Positions 24,809 to 33,833 of a stretch of DNA of 64,000 nt are shown one piece after another; the first letter of the stretch is position 1; the number at the start of each line of letters is the position of its first letter. The stretch covers positions 1,798,001-1,862,000 of the forward strand of contig NZ_JACHMF010000001.1 of NCBI RefSeq assembly GCF_014204895.1. The letters are read 5' to 3'. The notes below the pieces were generated by a model, which was not told the origin of the DNA, did no database searches, and worked only from the letters and a program-made list of their open reading frames with translations. The position numbers were made by a program, and so were the translations under genes. Origin of the DNA: Paractinoplanes abujensis. GTDB lineage: Bacteria; Actinomycetota; Actinomycetes; Mycobacteriales; Micromonosporaceae.

Positions 24809-27208
24809 TCAGGGGCGTACGGGTTCCGCCCGCCAGATCCGCGCGAGGTAGTCGGCCACCGTGCGGTCGGCCGAGAAGAACCCGCTGCCCGCCGTGTTCA
24901 GGATCGACATGCGCGTCCACTGTTCCTGGTTCTGCCAGGCCGCGGCGACCTCGTCCTGCTTGTCGACGTACGACCGGTAGTCGGCCAGCGTCAGGTATTC
25001 GTCGCGGTCGAGCAGCGAGTGCGCCACGTCCTGCCCCACGCCGCCGAACTCGCCGGACAGGATCGCGTCAAGGGCGGCCCGCAGCTCCTCGTCGGAGTCG
25101 TAGTGCGTACGGGGCCGGTAGTCCGACGCCCGCAACGCCGCGGCGGCCGGGGTGTCCAGGCCGAACAGGAAGAAGTTGTCCGCGCCGACCCGGTCCCTGA
25201 TCTCCACGTTGGCGCCGTCGAGGGTGCCGATGGTGACCGCGCCGTTGAGCGCCAGCTTCATGTTGCCCGTACCGGAAGCCTCCTTGCCGGCCATGGAGAT
25301 CTGCTCGCTGAGGTCGGCGGCCGGGATGATCCTCTCGGCCAGCGTCACGTTGTAGTTGGCCGGGAAGACCACGCGCAACAGGCCGGACGTCCGCGGGTCG
25401 GCCGCGACGGTGGCCGACACCGCGTTGATCAGCCGGATGATCGACTTGGCCGCGTCATAGGCCGGGGCTGCCTTGCCGCCGAACAGCACCGTGCGCGGCA
25501 CCCCGAAGCGGGCCGGGTCGTTGCGCAGCCGCTGGTACAGCGTGATCACGTGCAGGAGCTTGAGCTGCTGCCGCTTGTACTCGTGGAACCGCTTGATCAT
25601 CACGTCGAGCACGGCGCCCGGGTCACCCAGCCCGAGATCGGCCTTGGCGTGCCGCTTCTCGGCGCGCCAGCGGGACCGGAACGAGGCGTCGCCGGCCAGG
25701 GGGGCCAGGTTCGACAGCAGGGAAAGATCCCGCAACCAGTCGTCGGATCCGAGGCCCTCCGAGATGAGCGCCGAGAGGCCCGGATTGGCCAGCCGGACGA
25801 AACGCCGCGGCGAGACACCGTTGGTGACGTTGGTGAAGCGGTCGGGCCAGAGCGCGGCGAAGTCGGCGAACGTGGTCGAGGTGAGCAGCTGCGAGTGCAA
25901 CTCGGCGACCCCGTTGACCTTGAACGTTCCGGTCACGGCCAGGTTGGCCATCCGGACCCGGCGCTGCGGCTCCTCCTGGATGAGCGACATCCGCCGTACG
26001 CGGTCGAGGTCGCCGGGAAAACGTGCACGGACCTCGGCCAGCAGCGCCTCGTTGATCGTGTAGATGATCTCGAGGTGGCGGGGGAGCAGCCGGCCCAGCA
26101 TCTCCACCGGCCACGTCTCGAGAGCCTCGGGCAGCAGCGTGTGGCACGTGTAGGCGAACGTCTGCCGCACGATCGACCAGGCCTGCTCCCACTCCAGCTT
26201 CTCCTCGTCGACCAGCAGCCGGATCAGCTCGGGGATGGCCAGCGTGGGGTGCGTGTCGTTGAGCTGGATGACCGTCTTGGCCGGGAAGTCGGCCCAGTCG
26301 GCGTTGCGGAGCCGGAACCGCCGCACGATGTCGCGCAGCGAGCACGAGACCAGGAAATACTGCTGCTTGAGCCGGAGCTCGCGGCCCATGTCGGTGCTGT
26401 CGTCGGGGTAGAGCACTTTGCTGATGTTCTCGGCCTTGACCGCCTCCTGCACGGCCTCGGCGTACTGCCCGGCCGAGAAACGCCGCAGGTCGAACGAGGC
26501 CGGCGCGGCCCGGGCCCGCCACAGCCGCACGATGTTGACCGTCTCGGTGCCGTAGCCCGGCACCAGCAGGTGACTCGGCTCGCCGTGCACGATCTCGCCG
26601 GGCACCCAGCCCTCGGGGCCGACGAAGCCGTAGAAGCCGACCGTCTGCCAGTCGTCAGGGGCCGGGAACTCCCACGGGTCGCCCTGGAAGGCCCAGTCGT
26701 CGGGCCGCTCCACCTGCTCCCCGTTCTCGAACTGCTGCTTGAAGATGCCCAGGTCGTAGCGGATGCCGTAGCCGACCGCGGGAATGTCCAGGGTGGCCAG
26801 CGAGTCGAGCAGGCAGGCGGCCAGCCGGCCCAGGCCACCGTTGCCCAGGCCCGGCTCCACGTCGAGCGCGGCCACCTCCTCGGCCGAGAAGCCGAGCGCC
26901 TCCAGCGCGGCCGGGGCCAGGTCGGTGGTGCCGCTGTAAAGCAGGTTCTGCTCCAGCTGGGGGCCGAGCAGGTATTCCGCCGACAGGTAGTAGACCCAGC
27001 GCGGGTTGCTCTCGTAATGCGCCGCGGCCGTGCGGGCCCGGCGCGCGGCCAGCCGGTCGCGCACGGTCAGGGCGAGGGTCTCGTACGCGTCCTGCGCGCT
27101 GGCCGACTCGACGGTCGTGCCCCGGCGGTAGTACAGGTTGCTCAGCAGATCCTGCTCGAATTCGGCCGGGGTGCTCCCCAGCGGCCGCAGCCCGTTGCGA
27201 AGGTCCAT
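24809..27208 (-). CDS. glgP: Glycogen/maltodextrin phosphorylase
   Basis: The enzyme releases glucose 1-phosphate from alpha-1,4-glucans. At 799 residues it is full length and has the PLP-binding signature EASGTGNMKLALNGAV with the Schiff-base Lys651, followed by GTLDGANVEI. ATG 27208 (MDLRNGLRPLG) is chosen over GTG 27217, three codons upstream. The 12-base palindrome at 27232-27243 lies between it and the diguanylate cyclase stop, 36 bases away. The ROK gene downstream may regulate it. Confidence 0.97.
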   Translation of the reverse strand: MDLRNGLRPLGSTPAEFEQDLLSNLYYRRGTTVESASAQDAYETLALTVRDRLAARRARTAAAHYESNPRWVYYLSAEYLLGPQLEQNLLYSGTTDLAPAALEALGFSAEEVAALDVEPGLGNGGLGRLAACLLDSLATLDIPAVGYGIRYDLGIFKQQFENGEQVERPDDWAFQGDPWEFPAPDDWQTVGFYGFVGPEGWVPGEIVHGEPSHLLVPGYGTETVNIVRLWRARAAPASFDLRRFSAGQYAEAVQEAVKAENISKVLYPDDSTDMGRELRLKQQYFLVSCSLRDIVRRFRLRNADWADFPAKTVIQLNDTHPTLAIPELIRLLVDEEKLEWEQAWSIVRQTFAYTCHTLLPEALETWPVEMLGRLLPRHLEIIYTINEALLAEVRARFPGDLDRVRRMSLIQEEPQRRVRMANLAVTGTFKVNGVAELHSQLLTSTTFADFAALWPDRFTNVTNGVSPRRFVRLANPGLSALISEGLGSDDWLRDLSLLSNLAPLAGDASFRSRWRAEKRHAKADLGLGDPGAVLDVMIKRFHEYKRQQLKLLHVITLYQRLRNDPARFGVPRTVLFGGKAAPAYDAAKSIIRLINAVSATVAADPRTSGLLRVVFPANYNVTLAERIIPAADLSEQISMAGKEASGTGNMKLALNGAVTIGTLDGANVEIRDRVGADNFFLFGLDTPAAAALRASDYRPRTHYDSDEELRAALDAILSGEFGGVGQDVAHSLLDRDEYLTLADYRSYVDKQDEVAAAWQNQEQWTRMSILNTAGSGFFSADRTVADYLARIWRAEPVRP

Positions 27209-27231
27209 GGTCCGCACCCTGCCCGATCGAC

Positions 27232-27243
27232 GTTTCCGGAAAC
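27232..27243. promoter_or_regulatory. Perfect 12-base palindrome upstream of glgP
   Basis: GTTTCCGGAAAC fills the 35-base gap between the diguanylate cyclase stop and the glgP start, 24 bases before ATG 27208. It resembles operators of sugar regulators (LacI or ROK type) in shape. Candidate binder: the ROK protein at 23559. Confidence 0.55.
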
Positions 27244-28740
27244 TTACCGCGCAGCGAACGCGGGTTCCGCGAGCGGAGCGGCGCAGACCCGGTCCCGGCC
27301 CGAGTTCTTGGCCTCGTAGAGGGCGCGGTCGGCGGCCAGCACGAGCTCGTCGACGCCGGCCGCGGCCGACGGCAGACCGGCGATCCCGATCGAGACCGTG
27401 ACCCGGTGCTCGCGGCCCTCGTCGACGGAGAAGGGCGCGGCCGCCACCACCCGGCGGATCCGCTCGGCGATCTCGGCCGCGGCCTGCGGATCGGCCCCGG
27501 GCAGCAGCACGGCGAACTCCTCACCGCCGTAGCGAGCGGCCAGGTCACCCGGGCGGATCACCGCCGACAGCCGCCGGGACAGCTCGACCAGCACCCGGTC
27601 GCCGCCGCCGTGCCCGTACGTGTCGTTGACGCTCTTGAAGTGGTCGAGGTCGAGCAGCAGCATGGCGACCTCCCCGCCGGACCGGGTGGCCCGGGCCGCC
27701 TCGGCGTGCAACGACTGCTCGAGGAAGCGGCGGCTGCGCAGCCCGGTCAGGCCGTCGGTGATCGCCGCGTGCCGCTGCGCCCGCACCAGCCCCGCCATCC
27801 GCGCCAGCACCAGCAGGAACAGCCCGTTGCAGACCAGCCCGGCGGCCAGGATGTGCGGGGCCTCGCCGCGCAGATGCTGCACGGTCATGGTGGTCGGGGC
27901 GACGACCGCGGCCACCGCGAGCACGACGAGCCGGCCCGGCGTGGCGTCCGGGGTGACGGCCGAGGACCGCGACACCAGTTGCGGCGCCGCCGGGTGCAGC
28001 ATCCCCGCCGCCATCAGGAACGCCGCGGACATCCAGATCGCGTCGAGGTAATTGCCGGCCTGATAGCTGCCCTCCAGCGTCTGCACGCTGTACATCGTGT
28101 CGGCGTAGAGCACCAGCGCGAGGTAGCCGCCGACCATCCGCAGCGGAGCCGACCGCGGCCCGGCGCCCAGCATGAGCCGCGCGCCGACGCTGATCAGCAT
28201 GAGGTCGCCCACCGGGTAGGCCACCGAGACGAAGGTCGTCACGTCGACCGCCCCGGTCGCGATCATCGGCACCACGACCAGCTCGAACACCAGGTAGCCG
28301 GAGCCGACGGCCACGATCGTGGCGTCGATGGCGCTGGCGAAGTTCCAGCCGGGCGTCCGCTTGCGCACCACCGTCAGGAAGGCCGAAGCCATGAGCGGAT
28401 AGGCGGCCAGATACCCCGCGTCGGCGATGCTCGGATACTGCACCTCGCCCTGCACCAGCGCGAGGAAGTAGAACACGACGTCGGCACTCACGCTGACAGC
28501 GGCGGAGGCGGCCAGCAGCAGGGCCATCCCGGACAACGCGCGATGCCGCCGGGCCGCGACCAGGCACGCCACCAGCAGGGTGGTGTTGGCGCAGGCGTAG
28601 AGGGCGACCTGGGTGCCGGCCCAGCCCGGGCCGAGCTCGAGAAACAGGTAGTACGTCCCGATGGCGACGACACCGGCGGCGAGCAGGAGCTGCCAGCCGG
28701 CGACGTGCCTGCTCAGCACGACGGATTGCGCTTTGGCCAC
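27244..28740 (-). CDS. Membrane diguanylate cyclase (GGDEF)
   Basis: A 498-residue cyclic-di-GMP synthase: about nine hydrophobic helices (roughly 10-300) followed by a GGDEF domain. The active site is GGEEF in ARYGGEEFAVLLPG. The product-inhibition site RxxD is present as RPGD exactly five residues before it. No EAL domain. The start is GTG 28740 (MAKAQSVVLSRH); the earlier frame is Arg/Gly-rich antisense-like sequence. It precedes glgP on the same strand and follows the anti-sigma-like gene by 65 bases. Confidence 0.93.
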   Translation of the reverse strand: MAKAQSVVLSRHVAGWQLLLAAGVVAIGTYYLFLELGPGWAGTQVALYACANTTLLVACLVAARRHRALSGMALLLAASAAVSVSADVVFYFLALVQGEVQYPSIADAGYLAAYPLMASAFLTVVRKRTPGWNFASAIDATIVAVGSGYLVFELVVVPMIATGAVDVTTFVSVAYPVGDLMLISVGARLMLGAGPRSAPLRMVGGYLALVLYADTMYSVQTLEGSYQAGNYLDAIWMSAAFLMAAGMLHPAAPQLVSRSSAVTPDATPGRLVVLAVAAVVAPTTMTVQHLRGEAPHILAAGLVCNGLFLLVLARMAGLVRAQRHAAITDGLTGLRSRRFLEQSLHAEAARATRSGGEVAMLLLDLDHFKSVNDTYGHGGGDRVLVELSRRLSAVIRPGDLAARYGGEEFAVLLPGADPQAAAEIAERIRRVVAAAPFSVDEGREHRVTVSIGIAGLPSAAAGVDELVLAADRALYEAKNSGRDRVCAAPLAEPAFAAR

Positions 28741-28805
28741 CCGCCAAGGTTTCCCGCCGACGGGTGCGGCCGGGACCCGCCCCGGTTGCCTTTCGGTTGC
28801 ACCGC

Positions 28806-29522
28806 TCAGACGTCGACGCTGGCGAACTGCTTGCCGGCGGTGTTGACCACCCGTACGGAGGCGACCTGGGCCGGGTCGATCAGCGCGCTGCCGTTGAGCG
28901 TGGTGCCACCGGCCTCGCCCGCCTCGGAGACCACCCAGCTGCCCGCCTGCACCGCGAACCCGTCGCGGGCCACGACCTCGAGCACGCACTTCTCGCCCGC
29001 GGGGATGCCGGCCACCGCCGCGTTGACCCGCACCCAGCCCGCCGCCGGGGCCACGGCCACGGTGATCCGCGCGCCCGTCGTCGCGTCGACAGCGGTCCCC
29101 GTACGGGTGCCGGGCACCGACGTCGGCGACGTGGCCAAGGGCGGCGGGGCCTGCGCGACCGGCGCCTCGGGGGCGGTGGACCGGCCCGCCAGGACCCCGC
29201 CCCCGATCGCCACGGCCACGAGCACCGCGGCCGCCGCCGAGACCAGCACCGTACGCCGGTTGCGCTCACCCGAAGACTGCTTGCGCACCTCGCGCAGAGT
29301 GCGCTGGAGCAACAGGTCGCCACCGTCGGGCGGGCCCTCGAGCAGCATCTCGGCCGGCACGGCCCGCAACCGTGACGTCCACTCGCCCAGCGACTCCACC
29401 TCGGCCCGGCACTCGGCGCACCCGGCCAGATGCCGGTCGGCCTCCGCGCGTTGCCCGGGGGTGAGCTCGCCGACCAGATAGCCCGCGAGGTCGACGTGGT
29501 CGCCGGTCTCGGGGGTGGTCAC
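28806..29522 (-). CDS. Anti-sigma-factor-like protein with zinc-finger (ZAS) and one TM helix
   Basis: A 238-residue protein. The N-terminal anti-sigma domain has the zinc motif HxxxCxxC at H31, C35 and C38 (HLAGCAECRAE). A membrane helix (about 88-110) is followed by a Pro/Ala-rich linker and an extracytoplasmic domain ending QFASVDV. GTG 29522 overlaps the stop of the upstream DUF1996 gene by four bases. No ECF sigma-factor gene lies adjacent in the window, which is unusual for this class. Confidence 0.9.
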   Translation of the reverse strand: MTTPETGDHVDLAGYLVGELTPGQRAEADRHLAGCAECRAEVESLGEWTSRLRAVPAEMLLEGPPDGGDLLLQRTLREVRKQSSGERNRRTVLVSAAAAVLVAVAIGGGVLAGRSTAPEAPVAQAPPPLATSPTSVPGTRTGTAVDATTGARITVAVAPAAGWVRVNAAVAGIPAGEKCVLEVVARDGFAVQAGSWVVSEAGEAGGTTLNGSALIDPAQVASVRVVNTAGKQFASVDV

Positions 29523-30478
29523 GACGCCGCCCGCCGGGTGGTCGTCTCGTCGCACTGCTCGCCCTTGTTCAAGCAGTTCACGACGCGCTTCATCACGGCG
29601 TCGGGCATCAGGTTGACCAGGAAGCCGTGATCGGTGCGGGGGCTGTTGTCCTGCCCGTCGAACGCGTCGATCTGATACCGCGTGCCCGGGGGCACCGCGT
29701 ACGTCATCGTGATCCGCAGCTGCGGGACCGCGAACGTGCCGACCGGGCAGCCGCCGCCCTCGGCCGGGAAGACGACCTGCTGACGGTGGCCGGGACTGTC
29801 CAGCTGGCGACCGTCCCAGCAACTGGGGAAGTCGAAGATCCGCACCACCTGGGCTCCGTCCTCACACGCGGGATAGTCCATCGTCATCCGGTCGGGTGTG
29901 TCGGAACAAGTCCACCAGGCCCGCGCAAGTTTACCGCCGTTGGTGTGCGCGTAAGCGTCGCCGACCTGCACCCGCAGCAGCCGCGGCATCGCCAGCACCG
30001 GCCCGCGCGGGTTGCCGCGATAGGTCATGGTCAGCGACACCGGCACCTGCACCGGCCCGCCGTGCCCGTCCTGCCCCGGCTCGACCAGGCGCAGCACCGG
30101 CCAGTAATAGCTCGACGCGTCACCGTTCGTACAGGTCGTGGGTTGGCCGAGCAGGCTGTCGACGGTCGAGTCGGCCTGCACCCCGAGGTTGCCGATGTAG
30201 TCGTGCAGGTGATGCGGCGGGCCCGGCCGCTTCGGGGTGACGACGATGTTGGCGGTGTTGCGGTGGCCGCGCTCGTTGCGGCCGCAATTCCACGTGTACG
30301 ACCCCGTGGAGGCGCCCGCCGAGGCCGGGGGAGCGGCCGCGACCGGGCCCGCCTGGTCCATGCTGATCGAGTAAGGCCCCAGATCAGGCCCTCGCAGGGC
30401 GGGGATCACGGCCGCGGCCAGCACGACCGCGGCCACCAGGACCCCCTCGAGCGCGACGGCCACCCGACCCATCGACAT
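29519..30478 (-). CDS. DUF1996 domain protein, secreted or membrane-anchored
   Basis: A 319-residue protein starting at ATG 30478. An N-terminal hydrophobic segment (GVLVAAVVLAAAVIPAL) acts as signal or anchor. The DUF1996 domain follows, with several cysteines (NCGRNERGH, CTNGDASSYYWP, CLNKGEQCDE) likely forming disulfides and paired His in PHHLHDYIGN. DUF1996 proteins are extracellular and some fungal and bacterial members are linked to wall glycans, but their activity is not established. It is translated into the anti-sigma-like gene. Confidence 0.9.
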   Translation of the reverse strand: MSMGRVAVALEGVLVAAVVLAAAVIPALRGPDLGPYSISMDQAGPVAAAPPASAGASTGSYTWNCGRNERGHRNTANIVVTPKRPGPPHHLHDYIGNLGVQADSTVDSLLGQPTTCTNGDASSYYWPVLRLVEPGQDGHGGPVQVPVSLTMTYRGNPRGPVLAMPRLLRVQVGDAYAHTNGGKLARAWWTCSDTPDRMTMDYPACEDGAQVVRIFDFPSCWDGRQLDSPGHRQQVVFPAEGGGCPVGTFAVPQLRITMTYAVPPGTRYQIDAFDGQDNSPRTDHGFLVNLMPDAVMKRVVNCLNKGEQCDETTTRRAAS

Positions 30479-30531
30479 GCTTCGACGATACCCAGCCGCC
30501 GCCGCCCGGCCACTTCGGGAGCGCGAGCCCG

Positions 30532-31896
30532 TCAAGCCGCGGGGCAGCTCGCCCCGCGCGGTGGCACCACCAGATCGAGCAGGTAACGGTCGACGACGGC
30601 GGTCGTGCACGGCGTGTTCCCGTACGCCCCGTGACCCGAACCCTCGTACGTGACCAGGCGCCCGTGCCGGCCCAGCTGCGCCGCCACGTGGGTGGCCCAC
30701 ACATGACCGGTGCGGACGTCATGGCGCGAATTGAGCAGCAACAGCGGCGTGCGAGTGTGCACATCGAGCCGGTGCGGCGGGTTGGCCACCGGCTGCGGCC
30801 AGCCCAGACAGGCGCGGACCGCGAGCAGCCCACCGCCGTACCGGACGTCGGGTGCGGCCGCACGGGCGGTGCGCACCAGTTCCTCGTACGCTCCGAAATC
30901 GGGCACAGCCGCGGGCCAGTCGGCGCAGAAGACCGACGACACCAGCGGCGGCAACTCCACCGTCGGGTCGGCGCCGTCGCGCAGGGCCGCGATGTCCCGG
31001 GCCAGCCGCGCGCGGTCCGGCGCGGCGAGCCGGGCGATCGGGAGCATGGCCAGCTCGAACCGGTTCTTGCGGGCGTCCAGAACGGTGTTCCAGATCGCGC
31101 GGACGTCCTGCCCGTGCAGAACGCACGCCGTCTCGGCAGCGCACCACGCGACGAACTCGTCGAACGCGTCCTGCGCGGCCAGCGCCTGCGTACGGACGAA
31201 CTCGCGCACGTCGAGGCTGTGATCGAAGACGCTCTCCAACACGACCGCCCGCACCCGGCCCGGGTAACGCTCGGCGTACTGCTGGCCCAGCAACGTGCCG
31301 TACGAACTGCCGTGGAAAGTCAACTGCCGCAGCCCGAGAGCCGCCCGCAAGGCGTCGAGATCACGGACGGCTCCGGCCGTGCCGGCGTGATCCCAGACCG
31401 GGCTGACAGCGCGGCACGCCGCCCACTTGGCCCGGTTGGAGGCGGTGACGGCGTCGAAGTCGGCCTGGCTGGTGAGCAGCCCGTTGTCGAGCGACAGGTC
31501 GCACTGGGCGCCGCCGCTGCGCCCCACCCCGCGCGGGTCGAAACTGACCGTGTTGAACTCGTCGAGAATCTCCGGGCTGAACCGGTCGCCGGCCAGGATG
31601 CGTTCCACGCCGGAATCGCCCGGGCCGCCCGGGCCGAACACGAGCGTCCGGTCCGACTTGGTGCGAGCCGCGCGGCGCGCCACGGCCAGCTCGAACGTGG
31701 CGCCGTGCGGGTTGTCCCAGTCGACCGGTAATCGCAGCTTGCCGCACCGCACGGCCGGGTCGTCGTCGCACACCGTCCAGGAGATCCGCGGCTGCTTCGG
31801 CGTGGCGGCGTGACCCGGCGGACTGGCCGCCAAGGCGAGACCGGTGACCAGGGTGACCAGGGAAGCGATCAGGGCACGACGACTCATGCCGTCCAT
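30532..31896 (-). CDS. Secreted alpha/beta hydrolase, tripeptidyl-aminopeptidase (TAP/S33) type
   Basis: A 454-residue exported peptidase. The signal region is MDGMSRRALIASLVTLVTG, with a possible AHA cleavage near residue 31. Oxyanion/nucleophile elbow GSSYGTLLG puts Ser198 as nucleophile; NSRHDVRTG supplies the acid and GSGHGAYG the histidine. The TAP C-terminal domain is present. Start ATG 31896; ATG 31887 is an alternative that leaves the signal intact. The next gene upstream is divergent. Confidence 0.93.
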   Translation of the reverse strand: MDGMSRRALIASLVTLVTGLALAASPPGHAATPKQPRISWTVCDDDPAVRCGKLRLPVDWDNPHGATFELAVARRAARTKSDRTLVFGPGGPGDSGVERILAGDRFSPEILDEFNTVSFDPRGVGRSGGAQCDLSLDNGLLTSQADFDAVTASNRAKWAACRAVSPVWDHAGTAGAVRDLDALRAALGLRQLTFHGSSYGTLLGQQYAERYPGRVRAVVLESVFDHSLDVREFVRTQALAAQDAFDEFVAWCAAETACVLHGQDVRAIWNTVLDARKNRFELAMLPIARLAAPDRARLARDIAALRDGADPTVELPPLVSSVFCADWPAAVPDFGAYEELVRTARAAAPDVRYGGGLLAVRACLGWPQPVANPPHRLDVHTRTPLLLLNSRHDVRTGHVWATHVAAQLGRHGRLVTYEGSGHGAYGNTPCTTAVVDRYLLDLVVPPRGASCPAA

Positions 31897-32052
31897 CGTC
31901 GATAGTGAGGATGCCGAGAAGACATCGGTGGGATCCCTGGTCTTCCCCGGAGGTGCGATCATTGCCCTCGTGGGCACCGGAAAACCCGCAGCCGGCCCCG
32001 TCGCCGCTGCCGTGAGCTTTTCGCTCGGACTCCCTCGTGAGCGGGCGGCACG

Positions 32053-32625
32053 GTGACAATCGTCTTGTCCGCGCCGGGAACCGGGCCCGCCGGTGAGTTG
32101 CTGCTCCGGCCGTGGCGCTCGGACGACCTGCCGGCGTTGCTGGCCGCCCATCGAGACCCAGAGCTGCGGCAGTGGCTGTCCACCTCGCCGGCGGACGAAA
32201 CGGAGGCCCGGGAGTGGCTACGCCTGCAGGCCGCGGGCTGGGCCGACGCGACACGATTCAGCTTCGCGATCGTGACAACCGGGGCGGATGATTGTCAGCC
32301 TTCCGGGCACGTGGTGGTGAAGGCAGGAGCAGACGAAACGGCGGAGGTCGGTTACTGGACCGCGGCTCGCGCACGTGGTCAGGGCATAGCCACGCGGGCC
32401 CTCGAGATCGTTTCCCGGTGGGCACTTCATGCGCAGGACATCGTCGTGCTCAGGCGCCTGGACCTGATTCACGCCGAGGGCAACCAGGCATCCTGCCGGG
32501 TGGCTCTGAAATGCGGCTTTCCCCTGTACGACCTGCTCCCGCCGTCGCCGCCCGCCTATCCGACCAGCGGTCACCGGCATGTGCGCACCGTCCCCGGCGC
32601 GTCGACGTGCCACACCGGCATCTAG
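32053..32625 (+). CDS. GNAT-family N-acetyltransferase
   Basis: A 190-residue acetyltransferase starting at GTG 32053. ELLLRPWRSDDLPALLAAHRD is the N-terminal strand-helix, EVGYWTAARARGQGIATRALEIV carries the acetyl-CoA loop, and RLDLIHAEGNQASCRVALKCGF is the typical C-terminal part of RimJ-like members. Substrate unknown. It is divergent from the secreted peptidase. The region after it, to 33029, has no gene. Confidence 0.88.
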   Translation: MTIVLSAPGTGPAGELLLRPWRSDDLPALLAAHRDPELRQWLSTSPADETEAREWLRLQAAGWADATRFSFAIVTTGADDCQPSGHVVVKAGADETAEVGYWTAARARGQGIATRALEIVSRWALHAQDIVVLRRLDLIHAEGNQASCRVALKCGFPLYDLLPPSPPAYPTSGHRHVRTVPGASTCHTGI

Positions 32626-33029
32626 CGGCTGCCGGCCGAGGAGACGCCGTCCACCCGGCGGCCGGGGCCGGAGCAGCCTGGCGGCCGGGCGGAGATTCAC
32701 CGATCCTGCTGTCAGCACCGGATCGCTCAGCAGCGTGCCAGGAGAGTTGGGCTTAGCGCAGCCCGCCCCCGGACTCAACGGCCGGCCGCGCCGAGAACCT
32801 CGACGTGCTCTCCTGCTGGCCCGTCCCCGTACGGCTCCCCGCCCATGGCCCTCCCCGCCCATGGCCCTCCCCGCCCATGGCCCGCCCCGCCCATGGCCCG
32901 CCCTACCAGGGGGACCTCCACCCAACACCCATCCTCCCAACTCGGAGCGATCTTTGCGGGGTGCCCTGTGGACAACCCTGGAATGTGGACAACGTTCGGA
33001 GAGGGGGACAGAAGTGGCAGGATGCCCGC
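32626..33029. other. 404-base intergenic region with a tandem repeat
   Basis: No convincing gene on either strand. It contains the four-copy 16-base repeat at 32836-32899 and the leader of the VOC gene. The stretch 32940-33029 is more A/G-rich and probably holds that gene's promoter. I see no hairpin terminator for the GNAT gene. Confidence 0.6.
32836..32899. repeat. Tandem repeat, 16-base unit in four copies
   Basis: The unit TCCCCGCCCATGGCCC occurs twice exactly from 32836 and a third time exactly at 32868; the fourth copy, from 32884, has G for the first T. Each unit carries CCATGG. The array is directly repeated without spacers and is not CRISPR-like. It begins 194 bases before the VOC gene start. 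Confidence 0.95.
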
Positions 33030-33674
33030 ATGAACGAACGGGTGACCCGGCAGGCAGCCTCCGACGCGGTGGGCGGGCTCGGGTGGCGATACATCCTCGG
33101 CACGTTGCGGGCCGCGGTGCCGGTCGGCTCGCTGTTCCAGGGGGCGTCGGTGGCCCTGCAGGCCGTCGCGGCCTGTGGAGAGGAGGCCGACGAGCACCTC
33201 GCGATCGATGTGCGGGTCGATCGGGTGGTGCTGACCTTGCAGACCCGGCGGCTGGCGACGGTCACCGCGACCGACGTCGGGCTGGCGCGGCGGATCGCGG
33301 CGTCGGGGCTGCGGACCGAGCCGGGTGACCTGCAGCTGCTCGAGATCGCGATCGACGCGTCGGACATCGGGGCGGTGCGGCCGTTCTGGTCGGCGGTGCT
33401 GGGCTACGCGGAGGGCGGGCCGGCGGAGCCGCTGGCCGACCCGGCGGGGCAGGGGCCGGCGGTCTGGTTCCAGCAAATGGAGACGCCGAGGGCGGGTCGT
33501 AATCGGGTGCATGTCGACATCTCGGTGGCCCACGACGAGGCGCCGTTGCGGGTCGCGGCGGCTTTGAAAGCGGGCGGCCGGGTGGTGTCGGATGCGCGGG
33601 CGCCGTCGTTCTGGGTGCTGGCCGACCCGGAGGGCAACGAAGCCTGTATCAGCACGTGGCAGGGCCGCGACTGA
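33030..33674 (+). CDS. Fusion of pterin-carbinolamine-dehydratase-like and VOC (glyoxalase-like) domains
   Basis: A 214-residue protein. The first 95 residues resemble a pterin-4a-carbinolamine dehydratase fold (LAIDVRVDRVVLTLQTRRLATVTATDVGLARRIAA); the catalytic His pair of true dehydratases is not evident. The second half is a glyoxalase/bleomycin-resistance-like VOC domain (IDASDIGAVRPFWSAVLGY, VHVDISVAHD, WVLADPEGNEACI). The start is ATG 33030. This domain order is recurrent in actinomycetes with unknown function. A strong hairpin follows at 33692. Confidence 0.85.
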   Translation: MNERVTRQAASDAVGGLGWRYILGTLRAAVPVGSLFQGASVALQAVAACGEEADEHLAIDVRVDRVVLTLQTRRLATVTATDVGLARRIAASGLRTEPGDLQLLEIAIDASDIGAVRPFWSAVLGYAEGGPAEPLADPAGQGPAVWFQQMETPRAGRNRVHVDISVAHDEAPLRVAAALKAGGRVVSDARAPSFWVLADPEGNEACISTWQGRD

Positions 33675-33691
33675 CTGCGGCCGGAAGCGGT

Positions 33692-33732
33692 CACGCGGCC
33701 GGCTCGCCGGGGGCGGGCGAGCCGGCCGCGTG
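33692..33732. terminator. Bidirectional hairpin terminator
   Basis: A perfect 17-base stem (33692-33708 with 33716-33732; stem core GCGGCCGGCTCGCC) and a 7-base G-rich loop. It lies between convergent genes, 18 bases after the VOC stop and about 100 bases after the GH13 stop, so it can end both transcripts. Confidence 0.85.
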
Positions 33733-33833
33733 TGCGCCGGCACCGATCGTCCGGGCGCGCCGCGGGGGGCGGGGCGCACCCGGCGAGGGGTGACGGCGGG
33801 CCAATCGAAGTGCGCCTCGAAAGGGCGCGCTGG

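Noticed and set aside
32836..32899. Possible CRISPR array.
   Set aside because: The 16-base units abut without spacers and no cas gene is present.
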